Positions 6,456 through 9,369 of a stretch of 9,369 bases of DNA are shown in pieces. Origin of the DNA: an uncultured Lachnospiraceae bacterium (GTDB lineage Bacteria; Bacillota; Clostridia; Lachnospirales; Lachnospiraceae). The DNA lies in NCBI GenBank assembly GCA_902797475.1, contig CADBTG010000139.1:1-9369 (forward strand), read 5' to 3'. The translations under genes were made by a program, and so were the position numbers. The notes under the pieces are model-generated. The model saw only the letters and a list, made by a program, of their open reading frames with translations, did no database searches and had not been told where the DNA came from. Each line of letters begins with the position of its first letter. The first letter of the stretch is position 1.

Positions 6456-7658
6456 GTGGCTAAGGATTTATCGACAATTAAGAATTCGTTGCGCAAGGAA
6501 GACGGCGGCCGCGAGGACAGAAAAAAGGTGAGTGCGGAAAAGCATTACTATGACTACACCCTTTTGTTTCTGATCCTCTTTTTGACGTGCTTCGGCCTTG
6601 TGATGATTTACAGCATCAGTGCCTTCAATGCAACGAAATACTATGACAACGCCACGTTGTTCGTCAGAAACCAGGCGATTTTCGCCGTCGGCGGCACAAT
6701 CGTCATGATTCTTGTTTCCAAGTTTGATTATCACTGGTATATCCAGAAGTTCGGCACGAAGAAGGTACAGATCAGCATCCTGACGATTGCCTATGTCGTC
6801 TGCTTCGTTATGCAGATTCTCGTTTTGAAGATCGGTGACGGAACCAACGGCTCCAACCGCTGGATCCCGATTGGTTTCTTCAAGCTTCAGCCGTCGGAAC
6901 TTTCGAAGGTTATGATCGTTCTGATGACTGCCTACATTGTTTATGTGTCCCCGAAGCGTCTCGACCGTTTCTCGGGTTATGCTAGACTGCTTGTCTTTAC
7001 GGCTCCGATCATCGGCCTGATCGCTTTGGAAAATCTGACGACGGCCGCTATCATCGGCGGAATCGTTTTGGTTGTTCCGTTCGTATCAAGCCGGAAGCTC
7101 CTGTATTTCCTTGCCGTTCTCGGCGCGGTTTTACTTATCGGAATCCTGTTCATTCATTTCAAAGGATATCGTCTTGCCAGAATCGATGTCTGGAAGGATA
7201 TTGAAAACACACCGGGCGGTTACCAGATTCTGCAGGGCCTTTACGCCATCGCAAGCGGCGGCTGGTTCGGCAAGGGACTCGGTAACAGCATTCAGAAGCT
7301 CGGATACATTCCCGAAGTTCATACTGACATGATCTTTACGTGTATCGTCGAGGAGCTCGGAATTGTCGGCGGTCTTTTGCTGATTTGCGTCTATATCATT
7401 TTACTCATCAGAATCTATAAAATCGCGGTAAATGCCCCCGATCTTTTCGGTTCGCTGATCTGCGTCGGCGTATTTGTCCAGATTGCGTTACAGGCCATTT
7501 TAAACATCGCCGTTGTGACCAATACGATTCCTTCTACCGGAATTCCGCTCCCGTTCATCAGCTACGGAGGCAGTTCTCTGGCCTTTTTGATGCTCGAAAT
7601 GGGCCTTGTTCTCAATGTATCCAATCAGATCGATTACAATGCGCAGCTGCCGCAATAG
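6456..7658 (+). CDS. ftsW: SEDS peptidoglycan glycosyltransferase FtsW
   Basis: FtsW polymerises lipid II into septal glycan strands and works with the class B penicillin-binding protein encoded two genes upstream. The product is 400 residues with about ten membrane helices after a charged N-terminus of about 33 residues. Family motifs are GSNRWIPIGFFKLQPSELSK (132-151), the extracellular-loop GYQILQGLYAIASGGWFGKG (255-274) and PEVHTDMIF (286-294) with the probable catalytic Asp291. The C-terminal signature region is NTIPSTGIPLPFISYGGSS (356-374). The usual DLGTA-type motif reads NLTTA here (193-197). GTG 6456 is the start: GAGGA (6445-6449) lies 6 bases upstream. RodA or SpoVE are the alternatives; the dcw position beside ftsQ and ftsZ favours FtsW. 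The stop codon overlaps the start of the ftsQ ribosome binding site. Confidence 0.93.
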   Translation: MAKDLSTIKNSLRKEDGGREDRKKVSAEKHYYDYTLLFLILFLTCFGLVMIYSISAFNATKYYDNATLFVRNQAIFAVGGTIVMILVSKFDYHWYIQKFGTKKVQISILTIAYVVCFVMQILVLKIGDGTNGSNRWIPIGFFKLQPSELSKVMIVLMTAYIVYVSPKRLDRFSGYARLLVFTAPIIGLIALENLTTAAIIGGIVLVVPFVSSRKLLYFLAVLGAVLLIGILFIHFKGYRLARIDVWKDIENTPGGYQILQGLYAIASGGWFGKGLGNSIQKLGYIPEVHTDMIFTCIVEELGIVGGLLLICVYIILLIRIYKIAVNAPDLFGSLICVGVFVQIALQAILNIAVVTNTIPSTGIPLPFISYGGSSLAFLMLEMGLVLNVSNQIDYNAQLPQ

Positions 7659-7668
7659 GGAGTAACAT

Positions 7669-8460
7669 ATGGCGAAAGTCGTCAGGCTTGAAAGAAAAAG
7701 CGAAAAGTTTCTGAAGTTTTTGATGTTTGTGCTTCTGGCGGTACTGCTTCTGTCCATCTTATTCTTTGTCATTCTCAAGAAAAAGTACCGGATCGATCCG
7801 GAAACGGATGTTTCGGTAACCGTCATCGGAATGAGTCAGCGGTATACGGAGAAAGAAATTCGTGACTGCGTGCTCAACAAATGGTATCACAATTACTGGA
7901 TTCTCACCAAATGGTATTACAAGTATAAAAAGGTTCCGACACTCCCTTATCTGGAGAAAATTACCGTCAATGTGACCAGGGAAGGGAAGATCGAAATACG
8001 TGCTTATGAGAAAATGCCGATCGGCTGTATACAGGAGATGAACTTTTTTCTGTACTTTGATGCCGACGGAGTCATCGTATCTTCAAAAACAGAAAATGTG
8101 GAAAAACTGCCGGTCATCACCGGACTGACCTACTCAAGGGTCACAATGTATCAGACGTTCGAAACGGAGAAGTCGAATCTTGCCCGTGTTGTCATGAATA
8201 TCGTACGACAGCTGCAGAAAAGCGAAATTACTGCATCCGAGATACATTTCGGAGAAGAAGATGAGGTCATATTATGGTGCGACGGCAACCGTTTTGACCT
8301 CGGAACGAGGGATGCATACGACGTTCAGATCACCATGATACGCGGAATTCTCGACAGAATCGGCGGCACAGAGGTAAAATACGAATTTCATATGGAAAAT
8401 GTCGAGAATGTCACGGATAATGTAAATGCTACACGTATAGAAAGACAGTCTGTAGAATAA
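7669..8460 (+). CDS. ftsQ: Cell division protein FtsQ/DivIB
   Basis: This is a bitopic division protein that forms a complex with FtsL and DivIC/FtsB and regulates septal peptidoglycan synthesis. The product is 263 residues: a short basic cytoplasmic N-terminus, one membrane helix at about 16-36, then an extracellular POTRA-like domain (about 48-112, opening VSVTVIGMSQRYTEKEI). A beta domain follows, containing EKMPIGCIQ (114-122), YFDADGVIV (129-137) and FDLGT (209-213). These short motifs are those expected of FtsQ/DivIB, which is otherwise poorly conserved. GGGAG (7658-7662) lies 6 bases before ATG 7669, and the gap from ftsW is 10 bases. murG and murB, often found between ftsW and this gene in Firmicutes, are absent. 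Two copies of a KWYxxY motif repeat 10 residues apart (71-76 and 81-86). Confidence 0.87.
   Translation: MAKVVRLERKSEKFLKFLMFVLLAVLLLSILFFVILKKKYRIDPETDVSVTVIGMSQRYTEKEIRDCVLNKWYHNYWILTKWYYKYKKVPTLPYLEKITVNVTREGKIEIRAYEKMPIGCIQEMNFFLYFDADGVIVSSKTENVEKLPVITGLTYSRVTMYQTFETEKSNLARVVMNIVRQLQKSEITASEIHFGEEDEVILWCDGNRFDLGTRDAYDVQITMIRGILDRIGGTEVKYEFHMENVENVTDNVNATRIERQSVE
7871..7922 (+). repeat. Internal 30-bp-period repeat in ftsQ
   Basis: Bases 7871-7892 and 7901-7922 match at 19 of 22 positions with an offset of exactly 30 bp, so the repeat is in frame. It encodes LNKWYHN and LTKWYYK. This looks like a small ancestral duplication, though selection for similar aromatic/basic residues could also produce it. 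Confidence 0.6.
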
Positions 8461-8502
8461 AAATCGAAAAAGTAACAGCATGTAGAATAAATTTAAAAAA
8501 AG
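8443..8502 (+). repeat. Degenerate 30-bp tandem duplication spanning the ftsQ stop codon
   Basis: Units 8443-8472 and 8473-8502 match at about 22 of 30 positions, with an identical 11-base core TGTAGAATAAA at 8451-8461 and 8481-8491. In the ftsQ frame the first unit reads Q-S-V-E-stop and the second, non-coding unit still reads Q-H-V-E-stop. This suggests that the gene's 3' end was duplicated. Confidence 0.68.
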
Positions 8503-8524
8503 TCAATGTTTTTCAAAATTCTAC
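8482..8524 (+). repeat. Inverted repeat upstream of the ftsZ promoter
   Basis: GTAGAAT (8482-8488) and its perfect inverse ATTCTAC (8518-8524) flank an A/T-rich core that can extend the pairing (TTT with AAA, then AAAAA with TTTTT) around a 9-base loop. The right arm abuts the -35 box. No T-tract follows, so it does not look like a terminator for ftsQ. It could be a protein-binding site or mere A/T-rich coincidence. Confidence 0.5.
8505..8520 (+). promoter_or_regulatory. Possible UP element of the ftsZ promoter
   Basis: AATGTTTTTCAAAATT lies directly before the -35 region (about -55 to -40 from the predicted start). It resembles the A-T-A pattern of UP elements that contact the RNA polymerase alpha subunit. 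Function is inferred only. Confidence 0.4.
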
Positions 8525-8553
8525 TTGCATCTCACGAGTTTTCGTACTATAGT
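8525..8553 (+). promoter_or_regulatory. Sigma-A-type promoter of ftsZ
   Basis: The -35 element is TTGCAT (8525-8530), the spacer is exactly 17 bp and the -10 element is TATAGT (8548-8553). Transcription would start near 8560, leaving a 5' UTR of about 64 bases. The -10 hexamer, the spacer length and five of six -35 bases are the same as in the mraZ promoter. No terminator is seen after ftsQ, so ftsZ may receive both operon read-through and this dedicated input. Confidence 0.83.
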
Positions 8554-8576
8554 ATTATTAGATTTTTGTCAGGTGC

Positions 8577-8592
8577 GGGCGATTTTTCGCCC
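8577..8592 (+). other. Hairpin in the ftsZ 5' UTR
   Basis: A perfect 6-bp stem, GGGCGA (8577-8582) with TCGCCC (8587-8592), encloses a TTTT loop. It is followed by CGTCAT rather than a T-run, so it is not an intrinsic terminator. It ends 17 bases before the ribosome binding site and could stabilise the mRNA 5' end. Confidence 0.55.
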
Positions 8593-8609
8593 CGTCATAT
8601 ATAATATTT

Positions 8610-8615
8610 AGGAGG
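8610..8615 (+). promoter_or_regulatory. Ribosome binding site that fixes the ftsZ TTG start
   Basis: AGGAGG is a full-strength Shine-Dalgarno sequence 8 bases before TTG 8624. The first in-frame ATG is codon 31, beyond the GTP-binding GGAGN motif, so the start must be the TTG. Confidence 0.93.
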
Positions 8616-8623
8616 ACAAACCC

Positions 8624-9369
8624 TTGCTTGAAATTAAAGGTGATGAGAGAGAAGCCGGTGCAAGAATTATTGTAATCGGTGTCGGCGGCGCAGGTAATAA
8701 TGCGGTTAACCGAATGATCGAAGAGGGCATTCAGTGCGTTGAGTTCGTATGTGTGAATACGGACCGCCAGCATCTGAAGAACTGTAAGGCTCCGACCTGC
8801 ATTCAGATCGGCGAGAAGCTGACCAAGGGATTGGGTGCCGGTTCTCAGCCCGACGTAGGAGAGAAGGCTGCAGAAGAAAGTAAAGAAGAATTAACCCAGA
8901 TGATTAAGGGTGCCGATATGGTATTTGTCACCTGCGGCATGGGCGGCGGTACCGGTACCGGTGCGGCTCCCGTCGTAGCGCAGATTGCAAAGGAGCTCGG
9001 CGTTTTGACTGTAGGTATCGTTACAAAGCCGTTCCGTTTCGAAGCGAAGCAGCGTATGGCCAATGCGCTTTCCGGCATTGAGAGACTCCGTCAGCATGTT
9101 GATACCTTAATTGTAATTCCGAATGACCGTCTGCTTGAGATTGTTGACCGTCGCACGACGATGCCGGAAGCTCTCAGAAAAGCCGATGAGGTTTTGCAGC
9201 AGGGTGTTCAGGGCATTACCGATCTGATTAATGATACGGCTCTTATCAACCTTGACTTTGCGGATGTACAGACCGTAATGAAGGACAAGGGCATTGCCCA
9301 CATCGGTATCGGTTACGGAACCGGTGATGATAAGTGCATGGAAGCCGTTAAGCAGGCTACCACATCCCC
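8624..9369 (+). CDS. ftsZ: Cell division protein FtsZ, 3'-truncated by window edge
   Basis: FtsZ is the tubulin-like GTPase that polymerises into the cytokinetic ring and recruits the division machinery, including the proteins encoded upstream. The window shows 248 residues of an expected 350-400; the C-terminal part and the membrane-anchor-binding peptide lie beyond the window. Visible motifs are the N-terminal GVGGAGNNAVNRM (19-31), NTD at 45-47, the tubulin signature GMGGGTGTG (105-113), the TKPFRFE strand (134-140), IPNDRLLEI (165-173) and the T7-loop NLDFADV (209-215) with the catalytic-type Asp211 and Asp214. Translation starts at TTG after AGGAGG. It follows ftsQ by 163 bases and has its own promoter. 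I see no frameshift or missing key residue. Confidence 0.98.
   Translation, partial: MLEIKGDEREAGARIIVIGVGGAGNNAVNRMIEEGIQCVEFVCVNTDRQHLKNCKAPTCIQIGEKLTKGLGAGSQPDVGEKAAEESKEELTQMIKGADMVFVTCGMGGGTGTGAAPVVAQIAKELGVLTVGIVTKPFRFEAKQRMANALSGIERLRQHVDTLIVIPNDRLLEIVDRRTTMPEALRKADEVLQQGVQGITDLINDTALINLDFADVQTVMKDKGIAHIGIGYGTGDDKCMEAVKQATTS

Noticed and set aside
8577..8592. Hairpin before ftsZ as a terminator or attenuator
   Set aside because: Short stem, no following T-tract, and no alternative pairing partner that I can see. Kept only as a 5' UTR hairpin.
8600..8605. TATAAT as a second -10 element close to ftsZ
   Set aside because: The hexamer 17 bp upstream is GGGCGA, which is no -35, and a start near 8612 would begin inside the ribosome binding site.
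1..9369. Mobile element, CRISPR array, tRNA/rRNA, phage or defence system
   Set aside because: No transposase or integrase genes, regular spaced repeats or RNA gene folds seen. All coding space is taken by conserved division and wall genes on one strand with uniform composition.

Overview
The window is a division and cell wall (dcw) gene cluster from a low-to-mid-GC Gram-positive bacterium, most likely a member of the Clostridia and probably Lachnospiraceae-like. That assignment rests on gene order (lgt, then mraZ-rsmH-ftsL-pbp-murD-ftsW-ftsQ, then ftsZ), strong AAGGAG-type ribosome binding sites, GTG and TTG starts on ftsW and ftsZ, and the protein sequences (an FtsZ beginning MLEIK from a TTG codon, and Clostridia-like RsmH, MurD and FtsW motifs). 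It was made by eye, without a database search. All nine genes lie on the + strand.

Region 1 (1-819) is the 3' part of lgt, whose start lies upstream of the window. Region 2 (820-1060) is a 241-base regulatory gap. It holds an intrinsic terminator after lgt, a second and much longer hairpin ending in seven T, phased A-tracts, a near-consensus sigma-A promoter (TTGCAA-17-TATAGT) and TGGAG repeats that look like the MraZ operator. Region 3 (1061-8460) is a tightly packed run of seven genes with gaps of only 10 to 26 bases: mraZ, rsmH, ftsL-like, a class B penicillin-binding protein, murD, ftsW and ftsQ/divIB. It is almost certainly one operon. Region 4 (8461-8623) carries a degenerate duplication of the ftsQ 3' end, an A/T-rich upstream region, a second promoter (TTGCAT-17-TATAGT) and a 5' UTR hairpin. 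Region 5 (8624 to the end) is ftsZ, cut off by the window edge. No gap longer than 300 bases lacks a gene.

The genes work as one programme. MraZ probably controls the operon. RsmH modifies 16S rRNA. MurD makes a cytoplasmic peptidoglycan precursor. FtsW (glycosyltransferase) and the penicillin-binding protein (transpeptidase) polymerise and cross-link septal peptidoglycan. FtsL and FtsQ/DivIB regulate that pair, and FtsZ forms the ring that directs it. Lgt is a neighbouring lipoprotein-maturation enzyme separated by terminators.

I see no undescribed system here; this is core chromosome. The points worth a second look are the mraZ operator and promoter layout, the absence of mraY, murF and murG from their usual places, an acidic low-complexity insert just before the catalytic serine of the penicillin-binding protein, and the 30-bp duplication with inverted repeat between ftsQ and ftsZ.
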